Program-made: the position numbers and the translations under genes
Notes under the pieces: model-generated
What the model saw: only the letters and a program-made list of their open reading frames with translations
Databases searched by the model: none
Told to the model about the DNA's origin: nothing
Shown here: piece after piece, positions 35,939 through 45,569 of the stretch
Layout of the letters: each line of letters opens with the position of its first letter
Position numbering within the stretch: position 1 is the stretch's first letter
Source of the DNA: SIG307 sp964545045
GTDB lineage: Bacteria > Bacillota > Clostridia > Lachnospirales > Lachnospiraceae
Length of the DNA: 64,000 nt
Direction of reading: 5' to 3'
Assembly: GCA_964545045.1 (NCBI GenBank)
Contig: CAZJEN010000005.1
Span: forward strand, 53,215 to 117,214

Positions 35939-37345
35939 ATGAACCAAATCAGAATCAGTGACACGACGTTAAAGCAGACCGGGAAAGATTTCTCCCTATC
36001 CTTTAAAGAGAAAATCGAACTTCCGAAACTATTAGATAAATTAAATGTGAACGTAATTGAATTAGAAGGCATTTCCCAGCCGAAGGTAGACGCCCTCCGC
36101 ATCAAGTCCATCGCTTCTACCGTAAAGAACAGCATCGTGGCTGTGCCGGTTGCTTTAAATAAGGAAAGCGTTGATGCTACCTGGAATGCATTAAAAGAAG
36201 CCAAGAGCCCGCGCTTACAGGTATTCGCTTCCGTCAGCCCGGTACAGATGGAGTACTTATTCCATAAGAAGCCGGATGCCATGTTAAAGACCATCGAGGA
36301 AATCGTAACCGCTTGTTGCGAAAAGACCTCTGATGTAGAGTTTATTGCGGACGATGCCACCAGAAGCGATGAGGCATTTTTATACCAGGCCATCAAGACC
36401 GCTATCGCAGCCGGTGCAAAGACCGTTACCGTATGCGACGCCACCGGAGCCATGCTCCCGGAAGAGTTTGCCGAATTCTTTGATGCATTAAATAAGAATG
36501 TTCCGGAGCTTCAGGATGTAGTATTGGGGCTTTCCTGCTCCAACGAGCTGGCCATGGCCGATGCCTGCGCCATCGCTGCCATCAAGCACGGCGTCCGTGA
36601 GATTAAGGCATCCGCTTACTGTACCAATCAGATTTCCTTAGCGAATGTTGCCCGCTTACTGGCAACCAAAGGAGAGTCCTTCGGTGTTACCTGCTCGGTT
36701 CGTACCGTAGAAATGAAGCGTATTGTAAAGCAGATTGCATGGATTTGCGAAACCACCCGCAGTAAGAATTCTCCGTTCGACAACGGTGTTCAGGACGATG
36801 TAGAGGAAATGAATCTGACCGCTCAGGACAATATGACAACCGTATTAAAGGCCGTAGAAAAATTAGGCTACGACTTAAGCGAAGAAGACGGTGCAAAGGT
36901 CTGGGAAGCATTCCAAAAGATTGCTGCCCGCAAGGACGCCATTTCTTCCAAGGAGCTGGATACCATTGTTGCTTCCGCAGCCATGCAGGTTCCGGCAACC
37001 TACGTATTAACCAGCTATCACATTACCGCCAGCAATACCGCTTCTTCCATGGCTCAGATGAAGTTAGAAAAGAACGGGCAGACCTTAGAAGGCGTTGCCT
37101 TAGGCGACGGTCCGGTAGATGCGGCATTCCTTGCCCTGGAAAATATCTTAGGCTGTCACTACGAACTGGATGACTTCCAGATTCGTTCCGTAACAGAGGG
37201 CCGTGAGGCAATGGGTGAGACCGTAATCAAGCTTCGTTCCAACGGAAAGATTTATTCCGGTCGCGGAACATCCACTGATATTATCGGCTCCAGTATTCAG
37301 GCCTATATCAGCGCATTAAACAAAATCGTTTACGAGGAGGCTTAA
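35939..37345 (+). CDS. Isopropylmalate synthase-like protein lacking metal ligands, with LeuA-type regulatory domain
   Basis: A 468-residue homologue of the 2-isopropylmalate/citramalate synthase family: an HMGL-like TIM barrel (about 1-260), a helical linker, and a C-terminal LeuA dimerisation/allosteric domain (about 360-465; VALGDGPVDAAFLALENILG, VIKLRSNGKIYSGRGTSTDI). The barrel keeps the family outline (DTTL, VEFIADDATRSD, VCDATGAMLPEEF) but the metal-binding RDG is replaced by K12-Q13-T14 and the H-x-H pair by S199-C200-S201. Normal catalysis is therefore unlikely. It starts at ATG 35939 with AAAGGAG upstream, behind a T-box that probably reads leucine. It may be a leucine-sensing pseudoenzyme or have a new metal-free activity. 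Confidence 0.85.
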   Translation: MNQIRISDTTLKQTGKDFSLSFKEKIELPKLLDKLNVNVIELEGISQPKVDALRIKSIASTVKNSIVAVPVALNKESVDATWNALKEAKSPRLQVFASVSPVQMEYLFHKKPDAMLKTIEEIVTACCEKTSDVEFIADDATRSDEAFLYQAIKTAIAAGAKTVTVCDATGAMLPEEFAEFFDALNKNVPELQDVVLGLSCSNELAMADACAIAAIKHGVREIKASAYCTNQISLANVARLLATKGESFGVTCSVRTVEMKRIVKQIAWICETTRSKNSPFDNGVQDDVEEMNLTAQDNMTTVLKAVEKLGYDLSEEDGAKVWEAFQKIAARKDAISSKELDTIVASAAMQVPATYVLTSYHITASNTASSMAQMKLEKNGQTLEGVALGDGPVDAAFLALENILGCHYELDDFQIRSVTEGREAMGETVIKLRSNGKIYSGRGTSTDIIGSSIQAYISALNKIVYEEA

Positions 37346-37348
37346 CAT

Positions 37349-39865
37349 ATGAAACTTTCGTTTTCTACCAGAGGCTGGTCTCATCTTTCTTGGGAAGAAT
37401 GGCTTGCGGCCGGCGTTGATATGCGTTTTGAAGGAGTGGAAATCTATAATTTACCGTTTGTTTCTGCATTGACTGAAAAAAGCGGTCCGTTCCATAAATA
37501 TAATGTTGCAACTACTGTACGCCAGATGAGAGAAAAGAAACTCACCATCCCGTGTTTTGACACCTCCTGCGATTTGTCCGCAGAGGATAACGGCGCGTTT
37601 GCTTTGGTACAACAGTTAATTCAGCTTGCAAAGCAGGCCGAGGTGCCGTATGTATCCGTCGTTGCCCTGCAGGATAAGGAAGACTTGGTTCGCACCCGTT
37701 TATCCGAGCTGTTACGGTCGGCAGAAGCTGCTGATGTTACCATCTTAGTAAAGACCAGCGGTATCTTTGCCGACACCGCCCGTCTGCGTGCTATGATGGA
37801 CGATTTTGCCTGCGACTATCTGGCAGCATTATGGGATGTACAGCATCCGTACCGTGACTGTGAAGAAAGTGCGGACGCTACCATAAAAAATCTCGGAGCT
37901 TACGTAAAGCATGTACATTTACGCGACTCCGATGACAAGGATACCTACAACTTAATCGGCGAAGGCACCATGCCGGTAGCAGACATTATGCGTGCCCTCT
38001 CTTCCATCGACTACGACGGTTTTATCTCTCTGGAATGGAAGACCGAATGGATGGAGGATTTGCCGGATTACGAGGTTATCTTTACCCACTTTGTCAACTA
38101 TATGAGCCGCTTTGAGAAGACCCGGGGCAAGAAAAAGGCTCTTTATCCAAACCACGACGGCACCGGCCAGTACGTATGGAAAAAGGATGAGTTAATCAAC
38201 CTGACCTTCTCCCAGGTGCTGGACCGCATGGTAGAAGAATTCCCGGACCAGTATGCATTTAAGTACACGACTTTGGATTATGTGCGTACCTACGAGCAAT
38301 TCCGGGAGGATGTGGACCAGTTTGCAAAGGCCCTCATTTCCATGGGCGTAAAGGCCGGCAGCAAGGTATCCATCTGGGCTACCAACGTTCCGGCATGGTT
38401 CATTACCTTCTGGGCTACCACAAAAATCGGCGCGGTTCTCGTTACGGTAAATACCGCATACAAGAGACACGAGGCAGACTATTTGTTCCGCCAGTCCGAT
38501 ACCCACACTCTGGTTATGGTAGAATCCTGTCTGGATTCCAACTATAGAGAAATTATCAACGAGATTTGTCCGGAAATCGCAACCACGAAGCCGGGAGAAC
38601 CGTTACACTGTAAGCGTTTGCCGTTCCTGCGCAATGTCATTACCGTAGGCTTTAAGCAGCCGGGCTGTCTGAACTTTGAGGAAGCAATGGAGCGGGGTAA
38701 CTTAGTTCCGCAGGAAGAGTTAAACCGCATGGCAGCGAAGGTAAAGCCGGAAGATGTTTGTAACATGCAGTACACCTCCGGAACCACCGGTTTCCCGAAG
38801 GGCGTAATGCTTACCCATTATAATGTAGTCAACAACGGCAAATGTATCGGTGACCGCATGGGACTTTCCACCGCGGACCGTATGATGATTCAGGTGCCGA
38901 TGTTCCACTGCTTTGGTATGGTCCTTTCCATGACCGCGTCCCTGACTCACGGTGCTACCGTTTGCCCGATGCCGTACTTCTCCGCGAAGTCCTCTCTGGC
39001 CTGCATCAATCAGGAGCGTATCACCTGCTTTAACGGTGTACCGACCATGTTTATTGCAATGTTCAATCACGAGGATTATAGAAAAACCGACTTCTCCCAT
39101 ATGCGTACCGGTATTATGGCAGGTGCAGGTTGTCCGCCGGAGCTGATGCGTCGTGCGGCAGATCCTAACGAAATGAATATGACCGGTATTGTCAGTGTAT
39201 ACGGCCAGACCGAATCCTCCCCGGGAAGCACCATGTCCGCATGGACCGACCCGTTAGACCTTCGTTGCGACACCGTAGGTTACAACTTCCCGCACATCGA
39301 ATGTAAGATTATCGATCCGGAAACCGGCGAGGAAGTAAAAGACGGCGAAAACGGTGAATTCTGTTCCCGCGGCTACAACACCATGAAGGGCTACTACAAA
39401 ATGCCGGAAGCAACCCGCGGCACCGTAGATACGGAAGGCTGGCTCCACTCCGGAGACCTTGCCTGCAAGGACGCGGACGGCAACTACCGCATTACCGGAC
39501 GTCTCAAAGATATGATTATCCGCGGCGGTGAAAACATTTATCCGAAGGAAATCGAGGAGTTCATTTACACCCATCCGGATGTACAGGACGTGCAGGTCAT
39601 CGGTGTTCCGGATAAGAAATACGGCGAGGAAGCCATGGCTTGTATCATTTTAAAGGAAGGCAAGTCCATGACCGTAGAGGAAATGCATGACTACATCACC
39701 GCTAGCATGGCCCGCCACAAAGTTCCGAAATATATCGAATTCGTAGCATCTTTCCCTATGAATGCAGCGGGAAAAGTGTTAAAATATAAGATGCGTGAAG
39801 AAGCAGCGGAGCGTCTCGGTTTGGTAGGCGCCGCTGGCATTGACACCGCAAAGAGCAATAAGTAA
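37349..39865 (+). CDS. Fusion of TIM-barrel (AP endonuclease-2 family) domain and acyl-CoA synthetase
   Basis: An 838-residue two-domain protein. Residues about 1-255 form a sugar-isomerase/AP-endonuclease-2 type barrel (MKLSFSTRGWSHLSWEEWL, YVKHVHLRDSDD, FISLEWKTEW), retaining the His and Glu expected of metal ligands. Residues about 270-820 form an AMP-binding acyl-CoA synthetase: YTSGTTGFPKGVMLTH, YGQTE, GRLKDMIIRGGENIYPKEIE and the catalytic Lys in NAAGKVLKYKMR. It would activate a carboxylic acid with ATP and CoA; the acid is unknown. It starts three bases after the stop of the LeuA-like gene, so they form one unit, perhaps handling a branched-chain or hydroxy acid. Confidence 0.9.
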   Translation: MKLSFSTRGWSHLSWEEWLAAGVDMRFEGVEIYNLPFVSALTEKSGPFHKYNVATTVRQMREKKLTIPCFDTSCDLSAEDNGAFALVQQLIQLAKQAEVPYVSVVALQDKEDLVRTRLSELLRSAEAADVTILVKTSGIFADTARLRAMMDDFACDYLAALWDVQHPYRDCEESADATIKNLGAYVKHVHLRDSDDKDTYNLIGEGTMPVADIMRALSSIDYDGFISLEWKTEWMEDLPDYEVIFTHFVNYMSRFEKTRGKKKALYPNHDGTGQYVWKKDELINLTFSQVLDRMVEEFPDQYAFKYTTLDYVRTYEQFREDVDQFAKALISMGVKAGSKVSIWATNVPAWFITFWATTKIGAVLVTVNTAYKRHEADYLFRQSDTHTLVMVESCLDSNYREIINEICPEIATTKPGEPLHCKRLPFLRNVITVGFKQPGCLNFEEAMERGNLVPQEELNRMAAKVKPEDVCNMQYTSGTTGFPKGVMLTHYNVVNNGKCIGDRMGLSTADRMMIQVPMFHCFGMVLSMTASLTHGATVCPMPYFSAKSSLACINQERITCFNGVPTMFIAMFNHEDYRKTDFSHMRTGIMAGAGCPPELMRRAADPNEMNMTGIVSVYGQTESSPGSTMSAWTDPLDLRCDTVGYNFPHIECKIIDPETGEEVKDGENGEFCSRGYNTMKGYYKMPEATRGTVDTEGWLHSGDLACKDADGNYRITGRLKDMIIRGGENIYPKEIEEFIYTHPDVQDVQVIGVPDKKYGEEAMACIILKEGKSMTVEEMHDYITASMARHKVPKYIEFVASFPMNAAGKVLKYKMREEAAERLGLVGAAGIDTAKSNK

Positions 39866-39879
39866 GAGAGGTATTTATC

Positions 39880-42800
39880 ATGGCGAAAAATTTTGTTACC
39901 ATGGACGGCAACGAAGCTGCCGCACATATGGCCTATCCCTTTACCGAGATAGCCGCAATTTATCCGATTACTCCGTCCTCGCCGATGGCGGGACTCACCG
40001 ACGCCTGGTCCGCAAAGGGACGTAAAAACGTCTTCGGCCAGACCGTAACCCTTACCGAGATGCAGTCCGAGGCAGGTGCTATTACCGCCGTACACGGTGC
40101 ACTGCAGACCGGTTCTTTGGCTACTACATATACTTCTTCCCAAGGTTTGATGTTAATGGTGCCGGTGCTCTACCGTATTGCCGGCGAGCGTCTTCCGGCA
40201 GTACTTCATGTAGCGTCCCGTACCGTAGGTACCCATGCCATGAGTATTTTCGGCGATCACTCCGATGTTATGGCCTGCCGTCAGACCGGCTTTGCCATGC
40301 TTTCTTCCGGCAGTGTACAGGAAGTAGCAGACTTAGCGCCGGTAGCACATTTATCCGCAATCGAAGGCCGGATTCCGTTTATGCACTTCTTTGACGGTTT
40401 CCGTACCTCTCACGAAATCAATAAAATCGAGCTTCCGGATATGGACGCAGTGGGCGGTCTCATCAATCAGGACGCATTAAAGGAATTCCGCGACGGTTCC
40501 TTAAATCCGGAGCATCCTACCCTTCGTAACACCGTACAGAACGGCGACGTTTACTTCCAGGTGCGTGAGGCTCACAACACTTTCTACGCTGCACTTCCGG
40601 ACATCGTAGAAAAGTATCTCGGCGAAATTTCAAAGATTACGGGCCGTGAGTACCACGTCTTTAACTACTACGGCGATCCGGAAGCAACAGATGTTGTAAT
40701 CGCTATGGGTTCCGCAAGCGGTGTGATCCGTGACGCGGTAGATGCCCTTCGCGCAGAAGGCAAGAAAGTAGGCTTCTTACAGGTTCACTTATACCGTCCG
40801 TTCTCCGCAGAGTACTTCTTAAAGGCTCTTCCGGAGACCGTAAAGCGTATCGCCGTACTTGACCGTTGTAAGGCAATGGGCAGCGCAGGCGAGCCTTTAT
40901 TCGAGGACGTATGTAGCGTACTGATGAGCTCCGACAGAAATATTAAGGTTATCGGCGGCCGTTACGGTTTAAGTTCCAAGGATACGGACCCGGCACAGAT
41001 TCTTGCTGTGTTCGAGAACCTTGCATCTGCAAACCCGAAGACCAATTTCACCATCGGTATCAACGACGATGTAACCCATCTCTCCTTACCGGTGAAGCCG
41101 TTCTCCGATGCAAAAGAAGGCGTGATCCGTTGTAAGTTCTGGGGTCTCGGCGGTGACGGTACCGTAGGTGCAAACCACAATACCGTTCGTATTATCAACG
41201 ACAATACCGACAAGTTCGCACAGGCGTACTTTGAATATGACGCAAAGAAGTCCTTCGGTGTTACCAAGTCCCACTTACGTTTTTCCGACGAGCCGATTAC
41301 CAGCTCCTACTACGTAAAGAGTGCAGACTTCGTAGCATGTCACAACCAGAGCTACATCACCCAGTACGACATCGTAGACGAAATCGTAGAAGGCGGTACC
41401 TTCCTTCTGAACTGCTCCTGGACCGGTGACGAGCTGACCGCTCACATTCCGGCAAAGGTACGCCGCCAGATTGCAGAGAAGAACATCAACTTCTATGTCA
41501 TTGACGCAAATAAGATTGCCCAGGAATTAGGCCTCGGCAGTCATACCAATACGGTGCTTCAGGCTTCCTTCTTCGCTCTTATGGAGGTTATCCCGACGGA
41601 AGAAGCACTGGAAATGATTAAGGCAGCTACCAAGAAGACCTACTTCGCAAAGGGTGACGACGTGGTAGCACGCAACGTAGCCGCTATTGAAGCGGGTGCC
41701 ACAAAGATTGTAAAGGTAGAGGTTCCGGCTTCCTGGAAAGACGCAGAAGAAGTATCCGAAGCAGCCGCTGCTTTGGACGTTCCGTCCGTTGTTACCGGCA
41801 TCTTAGAGCCGATTAACAAGCAGAAGGGCGACGACCTTCCGGTCAGCGCATTTAAAGGCTATGAGGACGGCCGTATCGACCTTGGCCTTACGGCTTACGA
41901 AAAGCGCGGTATCGCTCTTCAGGTTCCGGTTTGGGATGCGCAGAAGTGTATCCAGTGTAACAAGTGTGCCCTTGTATGTCCGCACGCGGTTATCCGTCCG
42001 TACTTACTGAATGACGAAGAAAAGGCAAACGCTCCGGAAGGCTTTATCACTGCCCCGGCCAACGGACCGGCAGCAAAGGGACTGCATTTTACCATGCAGG
42101 TTTCCGCTTACGACTGTACCGGATGCGGCAGCTGTGTTGCTTGCTGTCCGGCTAAGGAAAAGGCCATCACCATGGAGCCGGTTGAGTTGAATGAAGAAAA
42201 GAATACTTTATGGAACTATGGTCTTTCCATTTCCGACAAGGGCGATTTATTCTCCCCGTATACCGTAAAAGGAAGCCAGTTCCGTCAGCCGCTTATCGAG
42301 TTTTCCGCTGCCTGCGCAGGCTGTGGCGAGACTCCGTACGCAAAGCTTTTGACCCAGCTCTTCGGTGACCGTGTATACTGGGCAAACGCAACCGGTTGTT
42401 CCCAGGCTTGGGGCTCCCCGATGCCGGGCATTCCGTACACCACCAACAAGCGCGGTTTCGGACCGGCTTGGACCAACAGCTTATTTGAAAACAACGCCGA
42501 GCTTGCTATGGGTATGTTCCTTTCCGTAAAGCAGCAGCGTCTGGCACAGAAGGCCCTCGTTGAGGCTTACGTGGCAGAAACCGGCAGTGAGACCGCAAAG
42601 AACTGGTTAGACAACTTTGACGATTTTGATAAATCCCGTGAGACTACGGACGCTTTGGTTGCAGAGCTTGAGAAGATGGATTCCGCTACCGCAACGAAGA
42701 TTTTGGAGCGTAAGGACCAGCTTTCCAAGAAATGCTTCTGGATGTTCGGCGGCGACGGCTGGGCATACGACATCGGCTTCGGCGGTTTGGACCACGTGGT

Positions 42801-43365
42801 TGCCAGCGGCGAAGACATCAACGTATTCGTTGTAGACACCGAGATTTACAGCAACACCGGCGGCCAGTCCTCCAAGGCAACTCCGCTGGGTGCAGTGGCA
42901 CAGTTCGCTTCCGCAGGTAAGAGAAGCCGCAAGAAGGACCTGGGTGCCATCTTTCAGACCTACGGCAATGTATATGTGGCACAGGTTGCCATGGGTGCAG
43001 ACCCGAACCAGTTAATCAAAGCCGTAAAGGAAGCGGAGGAGCATAAGGGACCGTCCGTTATCATCGCCTACACTCCGTGTGCCGCCCACGGCATTAAGGC
43101 CGGTATGGCAAACGTACAGCAGGAAATGAAGCGTGCCGTTGACGCAGGTTACTGGATTTTGTACCGCTACAATCCGAACGCAGAAAAGCCGTTAACCGTA
43201 GACTCCAAGGAACCGAGCTTAGACTACGAAGAGTTCCTTGAAGGCGAGACCCGTTACGCAGCATTAAAGCGTACCTTCCCGGAACATGCGGAAACCTTAT
43301 TTAAGGCCGCAAAGGAAGACTCCGGCGTGAGATATCAGAAGTATAAGACTATGGAAGAGATGTAA
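39880..43365 (+). CDS. nifJ: Pyruvate:ferredoxin (flavodoxin) oxidoreductase
   Basis: A 1161-residue single-chain enzyme that converts pyruvate and CoA to acetyl-CoA, CO2 and reduced ferredoxin, central to anaerobic fermentation. Domains in order: N-terminal pyrimidine-binding half (ITPSSPMAGLTDAW), transketolase-C-like domain, gamma domain, a 2[4Fe-4S] ferredoxin insert (CIQCNKCALVCP near 690 and CTGCGSCVACCP near 745), a third cluster region starting CAGCGETPYAKLL near 810, and the TPP-binding domain with GDGWAYDIGFGGLDH and SNTGGQSSKATPLG. It has a GAGAGG site and optimised codons, as expected for an abundant enzyme. It lies 14 bases after the synthetase fusion, so T-box control may reach it. 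Confidence 0.96.
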   Translation: MAKNFVTMDGNEAAAHMAYPFTEIAAIYPITPSSPMAGLTDAWSAKGRKNVFGQTVTLTEMQSEAGAITAVHGALQTGSLATTYTSSQGLMLMVPVLYRIAGERLPAVLHVASRTVGTHAMSIFGDHSDVMACRQTGFAMLSSGSVQEVADLAPVAHLSAIEGRIPFMHFFDGFRTSHEINKIELPDMDAVGGLINQDALKEFRDGSLNPEHPTLRNTVQNGDVYFQVREAHNTFYAALPDIVEKYLGEISKITGREYHVFNYYGDPEATDVVIAMGSASGVIRDAVDALRAEGKKVGFLQVHLYRPFSAEYFLKALPETVKRIAVLDRCKAMGSAGEPLFEDVCSVLMSSDRNIKVIGGRYGLSSKDTDPAQILAVFENLASANPKTNFTIGINDDVTHLSLPVKPFSDAKEGVIRCKFWGLGGDGTVGANHNTVRIINDNTDKFAQAYFEYDAKKSFGVTKSHLRFSDEPITSSYYVKSADFVACHNQSYITQYDIVDEIVEGGTFLLNCSWTGDELTAHIPAKVRRQIAEKNINFYVIDANKIAQELGLGSHTNTVLQASFFALMEVIPTEEALEMIKAATKKTYFAKGDDVVARNVAAIEAGATKIVKVEVPASWKDAEEVSEAAAALDVPSVVTGILEPINKQKGDDLPVSAFKGYEDGRIDLGLTAYEKRGIALQVPVWDAQKCIQCNKCALVCPHAVIRPYLLNDEEKANAPEGFITAPANGPAAKGLHFTMQVSAYDCTGCGSCVACCPAKEKAITMEPVELNEEKNTLWNYGLSISDKGDLFSPYTVKGSQFRQPLIEFSAACAGCGETPYAKLLTQLFGDRVYWANATGCSQAWGSPMPGIPYTTNKRGFGPAWTNSLFENNAELAMGMFLSVKQQRLAQKALVEAYVAETGSETAKNWLDNFDDFDKSRETTDALVAELEKMDSATATKILERKDQLSKKCFWMFGGDGWAYDIGFGGLDHVVASGEDINVFVVDTEIYSNTGGQSSKATPLGAVAQFASAGKRSRKKDLGAIFQTYGNVYVAQVAMGADPNQLIKAVKEAEEHKGPSVIIAYTPCAAHGIKAGMANVQQEMKRAVDAGYWILYRYNPNAEKPLTVDSKEPSLDYEEFLEGETRYAALKRTFPEHAETLFKAAKEDSGVRYQKYKTMEEM

Positions 43366-43393
43366 GTCTGCGAATTTACCGGGAGGTGCTTGC

Positions 43394-45472
43394 ATGAAAC
43401 GATTTAAGACCTTTTTATTACCGTTCCTGATTTTGACGATATTACTGTTCTGTCCGTCTACGAAAACGGCATCGGCGGCAGGTACCCCTATCTCTTAGCA
43501 TGACACAAAGACAATTACTCTTCAAAAAAACGAAAGCATCATTTATACGTTCTGCCCGACCCAAACCGGCGACTATGTCCTTTGGGTCGGCCAGGGCGAT
43601 GCCATGTACAATCTTGCCTGGGGCGTATACTACGAAGACGAGGCTCACGGCCCTTATTGCAACCGCTTTTTACAAGAAAGTTACGAAGGCGGCGTATACA
43701 CCCTGGAAGCAGGTAAAACCTACGATATTAAGCTTTGGTACTCGGAAGGCGGTTCCGTCACCCGTACCTTCAGTCTGACCACGCCTGTTTCCGCCGGCAG
43801 TATGACATTCATGCAGACTGATTTGTCTGTGTTCACAGGCAATATCTTAACCTTACGTCTTGTTCTGTCAGATCCCTTCGCTTTGGCAGATTCCTTTTCC
43901 TGGAGCAGCAGCAATCCGTCCGTAACCTCGGTAACGTCCGACAGTCTCTCCTCGGCAGAGATTAAATTCCTCGCACCGGGCACAGTTACTGTCACTGCTA
44001 CAAACGAAGTCCTCTCCTGTAGTTATACGTTTTCCGTGCAAGCTCCGACGGACCTCATTCCGGGGCAAACCTACTACATTGCAAATCCTACGGAAGGTGG
44101 GTACGATTTAACCTTTACCCCTACCGCCTCCGGTAAATATATGATTTATACCAACCAACAAATCCCAATCGGTATTACCCCGGCAGACATTAATACCGAG
44201 CATCACTTTTTCAACGGCTGTCAGGGCATCGCAAATGTCTTAAGAGCCGGAAAACAATACACCTATACCGTGTACGTTCCGGCATGGTTAAACGTAGCTC
44301 AGTTGCAGGTAAAAATCGAACTCAAGGAGGCCGTATCCGGCTTCCCGTCCGATGATACACCGAAAGCAACTGCCACCCCTACCTCGGTGCCTGAACCGCC
44401 ACAACCCACTCTTCCGCCGGAAAATCCTTTGGATTTGGATCATGTTTATCACATTTCCTTTGAAGCAAGCGAATATAAATACGTCGGCACCTATCTGATT
44501 GAAGAAACCGGTACTTATTACTTAAATGTCAAAGCACCGCACCCGGAGCCTTGGGAGCTTTTTTGCGAAGATGAGCTTATTTCTCCGGAAAATGTCACCT
44601 TTGAGGATTCCGACACAGAGGCCGAATATGTCTATACTCTCGTTCAGGGAAAAAAATATAAAATAATCTGTTCTACCGATAAAACTACGGAAGCCCAGCT
44701 TGTGCTATCCAGGGTCAGTCTTCTGGATTCCAATCAAGAGCCGGTGCAGGAACAACCTCCTTTGGCCGGACCTGTCGTGACCGACGAAGCCGGATTTATG
44801 GAACGGGTGGAACAAGAAAACGAGGGAAGTACCATTCATGTCCGTCCGGAACAAAAGGACAATGCTGTCACCTTAAATCTTGCTGCATTCGACTTAGCCT
44901 CCAAACGTGATATGACCGTTGTAATCGAGCTGACAGCAGGTCAAGTGATCTTTGATACTCAGACCCAAAGTACCATTGCGCAATTTTCGAAAGCGTCAGA
45001 TGTTACCGTTGAAATGAAATCTCTTGCAGAAAACCAATTAAACGAATCGCAACGCCAGCTGCTAAACAGCCATGAAGTAGCACATATCATTTCCGCCTCT
45101 GTTTTTCAGGGGGAAGATTCTATACATGATTTCGCAGGCGGCACCGCTACCCTGCGGATTCCTTTTACTGCGCAGAAAGATGCCAGCTATGAAGTCCTTT
45201 ATCTGCCGGAAAACGGTAGTACAACCGCCGAGGAAACAGAGTCTTTTGCCTGCACTGTCGGAGACGATTACATCGAATTTAAGACCGGACATTTCTCGGA
45301 ATTTGCTGTGGTACAGATTCCGCCGGAAATAGCGGAACCGGAGCCACCGGCCACCGTTCCTGCAGACACCGAAGCACCAAATACAGCTCTTATCCTTGGA
45401 AGCATCGGAGCAATCTTACTCATCGGTGTTTTACTATTTCTACGAATTGTAAAAAAGCGCAAGAAACAATAA
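43394..45472 (+). pseudogene. Cell-surface Ig-like protein gene interrupted by an in-frame amber codon
   Basis: A GGGAGG site and ATG at 43394 begin a perfect signal peptide (MKRFKTFLLPFLILTILLFC, cleavage near ASAA), but codon 35 is TAG (43496-43498). The same frame continues open for 657 more codons to 45472. The continuation includes mature-protein-like sequence directly after the stop (HDTKTITLQKNESIIYTFCP), beta-sandwich and Ig-like domains, a Thr-Pro linker, and a C-terminal membrane helix with a basic tail (LILGSIGAILLIGVLLFL, KKRKKQ). An internal ATG at 43604 lacks an export signal. One base change would restore a membrane-anchored surface protein of 692 residues. Confidence 0.85.
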
Positions 45473-45501
45473 ATCATACTTTGTCTCAAACAAAAGAAAT
45501 C

Positions 45502-45540
45502 AAGGGCATCCCAAAGTCAAATCGACTAAGGGATGCCCTT
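45502..45540. terminator. Bidirectional terminator between convergent genes
   Basis: AAGGGCATCCC pairs with GGGATGCCCTT around a 17-base loop; ATTCTGTTTTTT follows on the plus strand. It serves the surface-protein gene and probably the convergent anti-sigma gene. Confidence 0.85.
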
Positions 45541-45569
45541 ATTCTGTTTTTTCCTACTCCGCTATTCCT

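Noticed and set aside
42617..42835. Plus-strand frames inside the PFOR gene
   Set aside because: They are out-of-frame shadows of a gene whose protein motifs are unmistakable.
43496..43498. TAG read as pyrrolysine or suppressed amber
   Set aside because: No pyrrolysine genes are visible and the position directly after a signal peptide does not match known pyrrolysine enzymes; a nonsense mutation is simpler.
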